Positions 18,618 to 26,488 of a stretch of DNA of 64,000 nt are shown here, piece after piece. The translations under genes and the position numbers were made by a program. Below the pieces are notes generated by a model. The model worked only from the letters and a program-made list of their open reading frames with translations. It was not told the DNA's origin and searched no databases. Numbering within the stretch: the stretch's first letter is position 1; each line of letters starts with the position of its first letter. Origin of the DNA: Nitratireductor arenosus (GTDB lineage Bacteria > Pseudomonadota > Alphaproteobacteria > Rhizobiales > Rhizobiaceae). The DNA is taken from positions 1,090,001-1,154,000 of the forward strand of contig NZ_WPHG01000001.1 of assembly GCF_009742725.1 (NCBI RefSeq). Reading direction: 5' to 3'.

Positions 18618-19727
18618 ATGTATGTTGCCGTGAAGGGCGGCGAGGCCGCCATCGACAACGCGCACCGCCTGCTCGCCGACCGGCGCCGCGGCGACCGCGA
18701 CGTGCCGGCCCTCGGCCTCGACCAGATCGTCGAACAGCTTGCGCTCGCCGTCGATCGGGTGATGGCCGAAGGCTCGCTTTACGACCGGGAACTCGCTGCG
18801 CTCGCCATCCGTCAGGCGCGGGGCGACATGATCGAGGCGATCTTTTTGGTGCGCGCCTACCGCACCACCCTGCCGCGGTTCGGCTATGCGAGGCCGGCCG
18901 ATACCGGTGCGATGCTGATCGAGCGTCGGGTGTCGGCCACCTACAAGGACCTGCCCGGCGGCCAGCTACTGGGCCCGACCTTCGACTACACCCACCGCTT
19001 GCTCGATCCCCAACTGGCCGGAGACGCGCCGGTCGCCGCGCCGGCAACGCGCGAGGCCGACACGCGGGCCATGCCGCGCGTCTCGGAGATCCTGACCCGC
19101 GAGGGCCTGATCGAGGGCGACGGGGCGCTGCCTGACGATCGCGAGCCCGGCGACATCACCCGCGAAGCGCCGGAATTTCCGATGGAGCGCGACCTGCGCC
19201 TGCAGTCGCTGGCGCGCGGCGACGAAGGATTCCTGCTGGCGCTCGCCTATTCGACCCAGCGCGGCTATGCCCGCTCGCACCCCTTCGTCGGCGAGATCAG
19301 GATCGGCGAACTCGATATCGAACTCGACGTGCCCGAGCTTCCCTTCCCGGTGCCGCTCGGGCGTATCCGCGTCACCGAATGCCAGATGGTCAACCAGTTT
19401 CAGGGTTCGGCCAAGGCGCCGCCGCAATTCACCCGCGGCTACGGCCTGGTCTTCGGTCAGTCTGAGCGCAAGGCGATGGCGATGGCGCTGTGCGACCGGG
19501 CGTTGCGCGCCGGCGAATTCGGCGAAGACGTCACCGCGCCGGCCCAGGACGAGGAATTCGTGATCGCGCATGCCGACAACGTCCAGGCGACCGGCTTCGT
19601 CGAGCACCTGAAGCTGCCGCATTACGTCGACTTTCAGGCCGAACTCGACCTGGTCCGACGCATGCGCGCGGAAGCCGAGGCGCATACGGCCACCCCCGTC
19701 AAGGTGGCGGGAAAGGCAGCCGAATGA
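18618..19727 (+). CDS. phnI: C-P lyase subunit PhnI
   Basis: A 369-residue PhnI, the nucleosidase subunit that, with PhnG, PhnH and PhnL, displaces adenine from a purine nucleotide to attach the phosphonate to ribose. MYVAVKGGEAAIDNAHRLL is the typical N-terminus, followed by RQARGDMIEAIFLVRAYRTTLPR and, later, RVTECQMVNQFQGSAKAPPQFTRGYG. ATG 18618 follows the phnH stop after five bases with AGAAG as a weak ribosome binding site; in-frame codons upstream of it are inside phnH and carry no homology. Confidence 0.95.
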   Translation: MYVAVKGGEAAIDNAHRLLADRRRGDRDVPALGLDQIVEQLALAVDRVMAEGSLYDRELAALAIRQARGDMIEAIFLVRAYRTTLPRFGYARPADTGAMLIERRVSATYKDLPGGQLLGPTFDYTHRLLDPQLAGDAPVAAPATREADTRAMPRVSEILTREGLIEGDGALPDDREPGDITREAPEFPMERDLRLQSLARGDEGFLLALAYSTQRGYARSHPFVGEIRIGELDIELDVPELPFPVPLGRIRVTECQMVNQFQGSAKAPPQFTRGYGLVFGQSERKAMAMALCDRALRAGEFGEDVTAPAQDEEFVIAHADNVQATGFVEHLKLPHYVDFQAELDLVRRMRAEAEAHTATPVKVAGKAAE

Positions 19728-19732
19728 ACCGG

Positions 19733-19846
19733 CTAGTTGTCCTGGTCGGGCGTCCTGCGGCCCAGCGCGCGCGCCCGGTAGCCGCGATAAATCAGATAGG
19801 CGGTCAGCACCAGCGCCAGAATGATCGGCAGGATGAGAAAGTCCAT
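19733..19846 (-). CDS. 37-residue single-span membrane protein, antisense within the phn operon
   Basis: On the minus strand between phnI and phnJ, an ATG at 19846 has AAAGGAG six bases before it and opens a 37-codon frame to TAG 19733. The product starts MDFLILPIILALVLTAYLIY (one membrane span), followed by an Arg-rich segment (RGYRARALGRR) and an acidic end, so it should sit in the inner membrane with a cytoplasmic tail. It fills the unusually long 147-base phnI-phnJ gap almost exactly. No family is recognised. The strong ribosome binding site, sensible topology and exact fit to the gap argue that it is real; its reverse orientation inside a coupled operon is odd. Confidence 0.55.
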   Translation of the reverse strand: MDFLILPIILALVLTAYLIYRGYRARALGRRTPDQDN

Positions 19847-19874
19847 GTCGGTCTCCTTTCGAAGGAAACGCGTC

Positions 19875-20768
19875 ATGTCCGATAGTGTTGCAGCGTCGCT
19901 TGCCGAAGCGCCGTCCTACAATTTCGCCTATCTGGACGAGCAGACCAAACGCATGATCCGGCGCGCGATCCTCAAGGGCATCGCCATTCCGGGCTATCAG
20001 GTGCCGTTCGCCAGCCGCGAGATGCCGATGCCGTACGGCTGGGGCACGGGCGGCGTGCAGGTGACGGCGTCGGTGATCGGCCCCGACGACGTCCTGAAGG
20101 TCATCGACCAGGGCGCCGACGACACCACCAATGCGGTGTCGATCCGCGCCTTCTTCCAGAAGGTTGCGCGCGTCGCGGTGACGACCGAAACGGCGCGCGC
20201 GACCATCATCCAGACCCGACACCGCATTCCCGAGCATCCGCTGACGGAGGGCCAGGTGCTGGTCTATCAGGTGCCGATCCCCGAGCCGTTGCGCTTTCTC
20301 GAGCCGCGCGAGACCGAGACCCGCAAGATGCACGCGCTCGAGGAATATGGCCTCATGCATGTCAAGCTCTACGAGGACATCGCCCGGCACGGCCATATCG
20401 CCACCACCTACGCCTATCCGGTCAAGGTCGAGGGGCGCTACGTGATGGACCCCTCGCCGACGCCGAAATTCGACAATCCGAAGATGCACCGCTCGCCGGC
20501 CCTGCAATTGTTCGGCGCCGGGCGCGAGAAGCGCATCTACGCCATTCCGCCCTATTGCGACGTGGTCAGCCTCGATTTCGAGGACCATCCCTTCAAGGTG
20601 CAGGCGTTCGACAAGCCCTGCGCGCTGTGCGGGGCCGAAAACGTCTATCTCGACGAGGTGATCCTGGACGATCGCGGCGGCCACATGTTCGTCTGCTCCG
20701 ACACCGATTTTTGCGAAAAGCGGCGCGATGCCGGCCATGTCGGCGAGATGACCGAGGCCGCCGAATGA
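19875..20768 (+). CDS. phnJ: C-P lyase catalytic subunit PhnJ
   Basis: A 297-residue PhnJ, the radical-SAM enzyme that cleaves the carbon-phosphorus bond of the ribosyl phosphonate, releasing the hydrocarbon and 5-phosphoribosyl 1,2-cyclic phosphate. The Fe-S cysteines are at about C249, C252 and C274 (CALC, then 22 residues to C), with C280 in VCSDTDFC matching the residue that forms the thiyl radical. GWGTGGVQVTASVIGPDDVLKVIDQG is a further signature region. ATG 19875 has GAAGGAA upstream. The gene ends in overlap with the ATG of a possible longer phnK start. Confidence 0.96.
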   Translation: MSDSVAASLAEAPSYNFAYLDEQTKRMIRRAILKGIAIPGYQVPFASREMPMPYGWGTGGVQVTASVIGPDDVLKVIDQGADDTTNAVSIRAFFQKVARVAVTTETARATIIQTRHRIPEHPLTEGQVLVYQVPIPEPLRFLEPRETETRKMHALEEYGLMHVKLYEDIARHGHIATTYAYPVKVEGRYVMDPSPTPKFDNPKMHRSPALQLFGAGREKRIYAIPPYCDVVSLDFEDHPFKVQAFDKPCALCGAENVYLDEVILDDRGGHMFVCSDTDFCEKRRDAGHVGEMTEAAE

Positions 20769-20800
20769 CCAGCCCGTATTCCGCTGCGAAAGGTGACGCC

Positions 20801-21592
20801 ATGACCGGCCAGACCATGTCCGACGAGCCGCTACTGCGTGTCGCCGGCCTGTCAAAATCCTACGGCGCGCGCGTCGGCTGCGACGACGTCTCGTTCGATT
20901 TGTGGCCGGGCGAGGTGCTGGCCGTCGTCGGCGAATCGGGCTCGGGCAAGACCACGCTGCTCAATTGCGTGTCGACCCGACTGTTGCCGACCTCCGGCGC
21001 GGTCAGCTACCGCATGCGCGACGACAGCTGGCGCGAGCTCTACCGCATGGGCGAGGCCGAGCGCCGTTTCCTGATGCGCACCGATTGGGGGTTCGTCCAC
21101 CAGAACCCGGCCGACGGGCTCAGGATGACGGTCTCGGCCGGCGCCAATGTCGGGGAGCGCCTGATGGCGGTCGGCGATCGCCACTACGGCAATATTCGCG
21201 CCACCGCCGTCGACTGGCTGGGCCGCGTCGAGATCGCCGAGGACCGCGTCGACGACCAGCCGCGCGCCTTTTCCGGCGGCATGCGCCAGCGCCTGCAGAT
21301 TGCCCGCAACCTCGTCACCCATCCGCGGCTGATCTTCATGGACGAACCGACCGGCGGGCTCGACGTGTCGGTGCAGGCGCGCCTGCTCGACCTTGTGCGC
21401 GGCCTGGTCAGCGAGCTCGGCCTGGCCGCGATCGTGGTCACGCACGACCTCGCCGTCGCCCGGCTGCTGTCGCATCGCATGATGGTGATGAAGGACGGCC
21501 ACGTCGTCGAGCACGGCCTGACCGACCGGGTGCTCGACGACCCGCAGGCGCCCTACACCCAGCTTCTCGTCTCCTCGATCCTGCAGGTGTGA
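20801..21592 (+). CDS. phnK: C-P lyase ABC-type subunit PhnK
   Basis: A 263-residue ABC-type ATPase that docks on PhnJ in the C-P lyase complex; it is not a membrane transporter. Walker A is GESGSGKTT, the signature AFSGGMRQRLQIARNL, Walker B LIFMDEPTGGLD, and the switch histidine lies in VVTHD. ATG 20801 has AAAGGTG five bases upstream. An earlier ATG at 20765 overlaps the phnJ stop (ATGA) and would add 12 residues; the choice between them is open. It resembles oligopeptide-transporter ATPases in sequence, but the context fixes the role. Confidence 0.93.
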   Translation: MTGQTMSDEPLLRVAGLSKSYGARVGCDDVSFDLWPGEVLAVVGESGSGKTTLLNCVSTRLLPTSGAVSYRMRDDSWRELYRMGEAERRFLMRTDWGFVHQNPADGLRMTVSAGANVGERLMAVGDRHYGNIRATAVDWLGRVEIAEDRVDDQPRAFSGGMRQRLQIARNLVTHPRLIFMDEPTGGLDVSVQARLLDLVRGLVSELGLAAIVVTHDLAVARLLSHRMMVMKDGHVVEHGLTDRVLDDPQAPYTQLLVSSILQV

Positions 21593-21656
21593 GGACATGA
21601 ACGCGAACCGAGCGGGCCAAGATCCGGGCACGACCGTGCGAAAGGGAGAAAACCGA

Positions 21657-22361
21657 ATGGCAACGCCGCTTGTCGTTTCCGAGCTCTGCAAAAGTTTCAC
21701 CATGCATCTGCGCGACGGTATCCGTCTGCCGGTGGTCGACAAGGCGCGCTTTGCGCTCCAGGCCGGCGAATGCGCCGTGCTCGGCGGGCCGTCCGGTGCC
21801 GGCAAGAGCTCGATCCTGAAAATGCTCTACGGCAACTACGCCGTCGATTCCGGCCAGATCATCATCGATCATCACGGCACGCTGACCGACATGGCCGCCG
21901 CCAGCCCCCGCGACGTGCTGGCGATCCGCCGCGACACGCTCGGTTATGTCAGCCAGTTCCTGCGTGTGGTGCCGCGCGTGTCGGCGCTCGACATCGTCGC
22001 CGAGCCGCTTCTGGCGCGCGGCCGCGACAGGGCGGAGGCTCTGGCGCGCAGCCGCGATCTGTTGAGCCGGCTCAATTTGCCGGAGAGATTATGGGACCTG
22101 CCGCCGGCGACCTTCTCCGGCGGCGAGCAGCAGCGCGTCAACATCGCGCGCGGTTTCATCACCCGCCATCCGATCCTCTTGCTCGACGAGCCGACCGCCT
22201 CGCTCGACGCCACCAACCGCGCCGTGGTGATCGACATGATCGCCGAGAAAAAGGCGGCCGGCGTCGCCCTGCTCGGCATTTTTCACGATCAGGACGTGCG
22301 CGAGGCCGTCGCCGACCAGATCATCGACGTGACCGATTTCGCCCCCGCAAAGGCCGCCTGA
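21657..22361 (+). CDS. phnL: C-P lyase ABC-type subunit PhnL
   Basis: A 234-residue ABC-type ATPase needed with PhnGHI for the first step of the pathway. Walker A is GPSGAGKSS, the Q-loop region GYVSQFLRVVPRVSALDIV (a PhnL signature), the ABC signature FSGGEQQRVNIARGF and Walker B ILLLDEPTASLD. ATG 21657 follows AAAGGGAG; 20 in-frame codons upstream (from 21597) carry no homology. The TGA overlaps the ATG of the acetyltransferase gene. No membrane partner is encoded nearby, as expected for PhnL. Confidence 0.94.
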   Translation: MATPLVVSELCKSFTMHLRDGIRLPVVDKARFALQAGECAVLGGPSGAGKSSILKMLYGNYAVDSGQIIIDHHGTLTDMAAASPRDVLAIRRDTLGYVSQFLRVVPRVSALDIVAEPLLARGRDRAEALARSRDLLSRLNLPERLWDLPPATFSGGEQQRVNIARGFITRHPILLLDEPTASLDATNRAVVIDMIAEKKAAGVALLGIFHDQDVREAVADQIIDVTDFAPAKAA

Positions 22362-22975
22362 TGCCGAAACTTTCAGAAAACCCGTCCGTTCATCCGACCG
22401 CCGAGGTCAGTGGCTCGACGCTCGCCCGTTATACCGAAATCGCCGAGCGCACCCGCTTCCACGATTCGGTCCTGGGCGATTATTCCTACGTGATGCAGGA
22501 TTGCGGCGTGTGGTGCGCCGATATCGGCAAGTTCGCCAATATAGCGGCCGCCGTGCGCATCAACGCCACCAACCATCCGACCTGGCGGCCGACGCTGCAC
22601 CATTTCACCTATCGCGCGTCCGACTACTGGGAGGATGCCGAGCACGAGGAGGCGTTTTTCGACTGGCGCCGCCAGAACAAGGTCACCATCGGTCACGACA
22701 CCTGGTTCGGCCACGGCTCGACCGTCCTGCCCGGCGTCAGCATCGGCGACGGCGCCGTCATCGGGGCCGGCGCCGTGGTGTCCAAGGATGTCGCACCCTA
22801 CACCATCGTCGGCGGTGTTCCGGCCAAACCGATCCGCGAGCGTTTCGACCGCGCGACCGCGGCTCGGTTTCAGGAACTGGCCTGGTGGGACTGGAACCAC
22901 CGGCGCCTGCGCGCCGCGCTCGACGATTTCCGTACGCTCGACGCCGCCGCCTTCCTGGAAAAATACCAAGCCTGA
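22361..22975 (+). CDS. Phosphonate-operon hexapeptide acetyltransferase
   Basis: A 204-residue left-handed beta-helix acyltransferase of the kind repeatedly found in phn operons (transferase hexapeptide repeat family, phosphonate metabolism). Hexapeptide repeats run through VHPTAEVSGSTLARYTEI and VTIGHDTWFGHGSTVLPGVSIGDGAVIGAGAVVSKDV, ending with the family's IVGGVPAKPIRERF. Members resemble chloramphenicol and virginiamycin acetyltransferases. It probably acetylates an aminophosphonate, a role played in E. coli by the unrelated PhnO. The ATG overlaps the phnL stop, so it is the seventh gene of the operon. Confidence 0.88.
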   Translation: MPKLSENPSVHPTAEVSGSTLARYTEIAERTRFHDSVLGDYSYVMQDCGVWCADIGKFANIAAAVRINATNHPTWRPTLHHFTYRASDYWEDAEHEEAFFDWRRQNKVTIGHDTWFGHGSTVLPGVSIGDGAVIGAGAVVSKDVAPYTIVGGVPAKPIRERFDRATAARFQELAWWDWNHRRLRAALDDFRTLDAAAFLEKYQA

Positions 22976-23017
22976 TCCGAAGCCTGCCCGCGTGCGTATT
23001 GACAGGCTTCATTTCAT

Positions 23018-23035
23018 TATTCTAGTGCTAGAATA
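23018..23035. promoter_or_regulatory. 18-bp palindrome over the padR-gyrI start codon
   Basis: TATTCTAG-TG-CTAGAATA is a perfect inverted repeat whose last base is the A of the start codon. TTGACA lies at 22999-23004. The palindrome also contains TGCTAGAAT, similar to an extended -10 element. PadR regulators bind palindromes overlapping their own promoters, so this is a good candidate for an autoregulatory operator. Confidence 0.65.
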
Positions 23036-24177
23036 TGAAGAATTTGACCAGCGCCGAATTCGCCGTGCTGAGCCTGCTCGGCGAGGCGCCGTGCCACGGC
23101 TACGAGCTCGAGCGGCTGATCGAGGAGCGGGGATTGCGCGAGTGGACAGAAATCGGTTTCTCGTCGATCTACTTCCTGCTCGACAAGCTGCGAAAGTCCG
23201 GGCTGGTCGAGCCGCTTGCCGGACATGGCGGCGGCAAGTCGAAGCGGCCCTTCCGTCTCACAGGCGGCGGCGAGCGTGTGCTCGTGAACGAGACCCGACG
23301 AACGCTCGCCGAACCGCAGCGGCACTATCCGCGCCTGCTGCTCGGCCTGGCGAACTGGCCGGCGATCGGGATGGCGCAAGGGACCGCCGCGCTGGCCGCT
23401 CGCGGCGAGGCACTGCAGGCGGAGGCGCGGCGGCTTGCCGCGATCCGTGACGGCCAACAACCCCGTCCTGTTTTCGTCGACGCGATGTTCGACTACGCGA
23501 TCGGCCAAATCGAGGCGGAAATGGCGTGGCTGCGTGGAACGGTATCACGCATGGAGACGGCGATGGACAAGATCGATTTCAAGAGAACGCTGAAGGCGCT
23601 GTACCGGCCGCCGGCCGGCGAATGGGTGGAGGTCGACGTGCCGCGCCTGTGCTACGTCATGATCGACGGCGTCGGCGACCCGAACAGCTCGGGCGATTAT
23701 CGACGCGCCGTGGAATGGCTTTACGCGGTCAGCTATGCCGCGAAATTCGCCGCCAAGACCAGCCTCGGCAAGGATTATGTCGTGCCGCCGCTCGAAGGGC
23801 TGTGGTGGGCGGACGATCCGCGAAGCTTCATCGACCGCCGCAAGGAGGAATGGCGCTGGACGATGATGATCATGGCGCCGGACTTCGTCGACAAGGGACT
23901 GTTCGAGGGCGCGGTCGCCAAGGCGTCGCGAAAGTTCGGCGCGCGCCCGGAAAGCCTGAGGCTGGCGCCTTTGGAAGAGGGGCTTTGCTTGCAGACGTTG
24001 CATATCGGCTCTTACGATGACGAAGGGCCGGCGCTGGCCCGGCTTCATGGCGAGCTGATGCCGTCGCGCGGCTACGAATTTTCCGGTCCGCACCACGAGA
24101 TCTATCTCGGCGATCCGCGAAAGGTCGAACCGTCGAAGTTGAAGACGATCCTGCGCCAGCCGGTACGGCAGGCCTGA
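23035..24177 (+). CDS. PadR regulator fused to a GyrI-like ligand-binding domain
   Basis: A 380-residue fusion. Residues 1-85 are a PadR winged helix (LTSAEFAVLSLLGEAPCHGYELERLIEERG, then SSIYFLLDKLRKSGLVEP). Residues 85-175 are the helical PadR C-terminal dimerisation arm. Residues from about 180 form a GyrI-like small-molecule-binding domain, starting MDKIDFKRTLKALYRPPAG with VMIDGVGDPN, and ending GRDP-like in EIYLGDPRKVEPSKLKTILRQP. The second part usually occurs as a free-standing protein beginning at this methionine. A regulator that senses a bulky cationic or aromatic compound is likely. No efflux gene is adjacent. No ribosome binding site is visible before the ATG. Confidence 0.85.
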   Translation: MKNLTSAEFAVLSLLGEAPCHGYELERLIEERGLREWTEIGFSSIYFLLDKLRKSGLVEPLAGHGGGKSKRPFRLTGGGERVLVNETRRTLAEPQRHYPRLLLGLANWPAIGMAQGTAALAARGEALQAEARRLAAIRDGQQPRPVFVDAMFDYAIGQIEAEMAWLRGTVSRMETAMDKIDFKRTLKALYRPPAGEWVEVDVPRLCYVMIDGVGDPNSSGDYRRAVEWLYAVSYAAKFAAKTSLGKDYVVPPLEGLWWADDPRSFIDRRKEEWRWTMMIMAPDFVDKGLFEGAVAKASRKFGARPESLRLAPLEEGLCLQTLHIGSYDDEGPALARLHGELMPSRGYEFSGPHHEIYLGDPRKVEPSKLKTILRQPVRQA

Positions 24178-24228
24178 CGCGTTCCCGCCGCCTGCTTGCG
24201 AAGAGTTTCCGCAACCGCTGCGGACCGA

Positions 24229-25383
24229 CTATTGCGCCGCGCCGAAATATTGTTCGCGCAACGCCTCGACCCGACCGTTTTCATGCATGCCGAGAAGCTG
24301 GATGGTTACCGGGCGCGTCAACGCGCTGCCATGGGCGAGCCCGAAACCGTATTTGTCCGGTTCGAAGATTGGCCCCACCACATCGAAAGCCTCCTTCGGG
24401 TGGCTATGCGTGAAATATTCAAGCACCGGCGCGTCACCGACGATAGCGGCGACCCGATCGTCTCGCAAAGCTTCCGCCGCGGCGTCCAAATCGTCGAACG
24501 AACTGTGAGCGATCGCGGTTTCGCGCACGAATTCCTCGGCCACGCTGCCGGTGAAAACTCCGACGCGCTTGCCGGGAAGATCCTCAAGGCTGTTGATCTG
24601 GCTGGTGAGCGAAAGCGTGGTCATCACGCTCGTCACCGAGGAGGTGACATAGGCAAGCACTGCAATGCCACACACCAGCCACAGCGCCTGCCACATGCGG
24701 CCGATCCAACCGAACAGGTTCTTGCGTGACGGCATTTTCCCCGACGTCGCCACTGACATGACCGAATGGAAACTTTCGGCCAGACCGTCGCGCCACCGGC
24801 GTGGAAAGTTCGCGTCGAAGCGCCGGTCGAAAAACGTCAGAAGGATGGTGGCCGCGACGATGACCAGCGCCAACCATCCATAGGCGCGCAGATGGCCCGA
24901 ATCGCGCAGCCCGGCGACCACGTCGCCGAATCCGGCGCTTCGGTTTTCGGCGACCATGATCCGCAGCCCGGCGTCGAACCAGGGATGGGTGAAGTCTATG
25001 CGCTCCGCGCGCTTGCGCGTTATGGTGAGGTTGGTGACCGCCACATCGACGGACCCGTCCGCGATCGCGTCGACGAGAGTGCGAATGGACGGGAAGGGTT
25101 TGTAGCTGAAGTCCAGCTCCAGCTGTTCGGCGATCTCTTCCCACAGATCTATCGCCATGCCTTCGTAACCGTTCTCTGCGGCGATGACGAATGGCGGACT
25201 GGCATAGACCCCGACGCTGAGCCGGTCTGCCGGCGCGGTCCCCTCCTGCACGGAAGCTGTCGTGACCGCGCCAAGCAGAAGCAGCATGGCCAGCATCCCA
25301 CGCCCGAGAAGTACGCGAAGGATCGTGGTTTTACGTCTCTCCGCGTATCCGCGGCAGGGTTGTGATGTCGACAGGAGAGCCAT
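24229..25383 (-). CDS. Glutamate-receptor-like ligand-gated ion channel (GluR0 type)
   Basis: A 384-residue protein combining a periplasmic amino-acid-binding fold with an inserted pore. A signal peptide or anchor occupies 20-45. Lobe S1 is at about 54-163 with the receptor signature LTITRKRAERIDFTHPWFDAG. A membrane helix spans 167-186, a re-entrant pore loop about 200-218, a second helix 230-257 (ending AYVTSSVTSVMTTL, like the M3 gate of ionotropic glutamate receptors), and lobe S2 258-384. This order is that of GluR0-type prokaryotic receptors. The potassium-filter TVGYGD is absent; SVATSGKMP occupies its place. It is divergent from phnC and convergent with the PadR fusion. Confidence 0.85.
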   Translation of the reverse strand: MALLSTSQPCRGYAERRKTTILRVLLGRGMLAMLLLLGAVTTASVQEGTAPADRLSVGVYASPPFVIAAENGYEGMAIDLWEEIAEQLELDFSYKPFPSIRTLVDAIADGSVDVAVTNLTITRKRAERIDFTHPWFDAGLRIMVAENRSAGFGDVVAGLRDSGHLRAYGWLALVIVAATILLTFFDRRFDANFPRRWRDGLAESFHSVMSVATSGKMPSRKNLFGWIGRMWQALWLVCGIAVLAYVTSSVTSVMTTLSLTSQINSLEDLPGKRVGVFTGSVAEEFVRETAIAHSSFDDLDAAAEALRDDRVAAIVGDAPVLEYFTHSHPKEAFDVVGPIFEPDKYGFGLAHGSALTRPVTIQLLGMHENGRVEALREQYFGAAQ

Positions 25384-25521
25384 GACGCGGTGCTATAAAC
25401 GAACCGAATCGGCATCTCAACTCTTTCATCATCGGACAGCTAGTCGGCTAAAATTTTCTCGGACCGGCTATGGCAACAAGCGATGACGGGGAGCCGCCCA
25501 TCCCTGTGCGGCGTTACAGAA

Positions 25522-25539
25522 CTGTCATCATCCTGACAT
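25522..25539 (+). promoter_or_regulatory. Pho box upstream of phnC
   Basis: CTGTCAT, spacer CATC, then CTGACAT: a near-perfect pair of CTGTCAT direct repeats (7/7 and 6/7) at the correct 11-base spacing, 69 bases before phnC. It predicts PhoB activation of the phosphonate transporter operon under phosphate starvation. Confidence 0.8.
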
Positions 25540-25608
25540 TCCATATTCACGCGGCTTCGCTAGCGGAATTCCCACAAAAGGCGAAAACCGCCACGCGGGA
25601 AAGCAAGC

Positions 25609-26430
25609 ATGCTGAAGATCCTAAAGGTCACGCGGCGCTTCGGCAAAAAGATCGCCGTTGACGGTGTCGATATCGAGATTGGTGACGGCCAGATGGTCGG
25701 CATCATCGGCCGTTCCGGGGCGGGAAAATCGACCCTGCTGCGCATGATCAACCGGCTGATCGACCCGACAGAGGGGGCGATCTCGTACGCCGATCGCGAG
25801 GTTTCCGCCTTGCGCGGGGCCGCCTTGCGGGCCTGGCAGCGCGACTGCGCGATGATCTTCCAGCAGTTCAATCTCGTGCCCAGGCTCGACGTGGTTTCCA
25901 ACGTCCTGCACGGCGTGCTCAATCGCCGCTCGACGCTGTCGACGGTTTTCAGTCTCTACCCGACCGAGGATATTCACACCGCGATCGATATTCTCGACCG
26001 GCTCGGCATCGCCGATCACGCGGCAAAGCGCGTCGAGGCGCTCTCCGGCGGTCAGCAGCAGCGCGTGGCGATCGCGCGGGCCCTGATGCAGGATCCGAAG
26101 GTCATCCTCGCCGACGAGCCGATCGCCTCGCTCGATCCGATGAACGCCCAGATCGTCATGGACACGCTGCGCCGGATCCACGACGAGGACGGCCGCATGA
26201 TCGTGTGCAATCTGCACACGCTCGATACCGCCCGTCGCTATTGCGACCGCGTTGTCGGGATGCGTGACGGCGCGATTGTGTTCGACGGCGTTCCGGACGA
26301 GCTGACCACTTCCGTCGCACGACAGATTTACGGTGCCGGTGAAAGCTTCTCGGAGGCGTCCACCTCGACGTCGATCGAGGTGCTTGAACCGATTCGCGAG
26401 CCGGTTCGCGAGCCAGCCTACGCAGTCTGA
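25609..26430 (+). CDS. phnC: Phosphonate ABC transporter ATPase PhnC
   Basis: A 273-residue ATPase of the phosphonate importer. Walker A is GRSGAGKST, the Q-loop lies in [19 protein letters not shown] (a PhnC hallmark), the signature is [15 protein letters not shown], Walker [13 protein letters not shown], and the switch residue is in CNLHTLD. A C-terminal tail of about 25 residues ([14 protein letters not shown], then [12 protein letters not shown]) extends beyond most homologues. It energises PhnE1E2 with PhnD as binding protein. It is the first gene after the Pho box. Confidence 0.95.
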   Translation: MLKILKVTRRFGKKIAVDGVDIEIGDGQMVGIIGRSGAGKSTLLRMINRLIDPTEGAISYADREVSALRGAALRAWQRDCAMIFQQFNLVPRLDVVSNVLHGVLNRRSTLSTVFSLYPTEDIHTAIDILDRLGIADHAAKRVEALSGGQQQRVAIARALMQDPKVILADEPIASLDPMNAQIVMDTLRRIHDEDGRMIVCNLHTLDTARRYCDRVVGMRDGAIVFDGVPDELTTSVARQIYGAGESFSEASTSTSIEVLEPIREPVREPAYAV

Positions 26431-26488
26431 TCTGAACCCCTGCGCGAAAGATCGTGCAGATTTCCAGCGAACATCAGGAGTAACGAGC

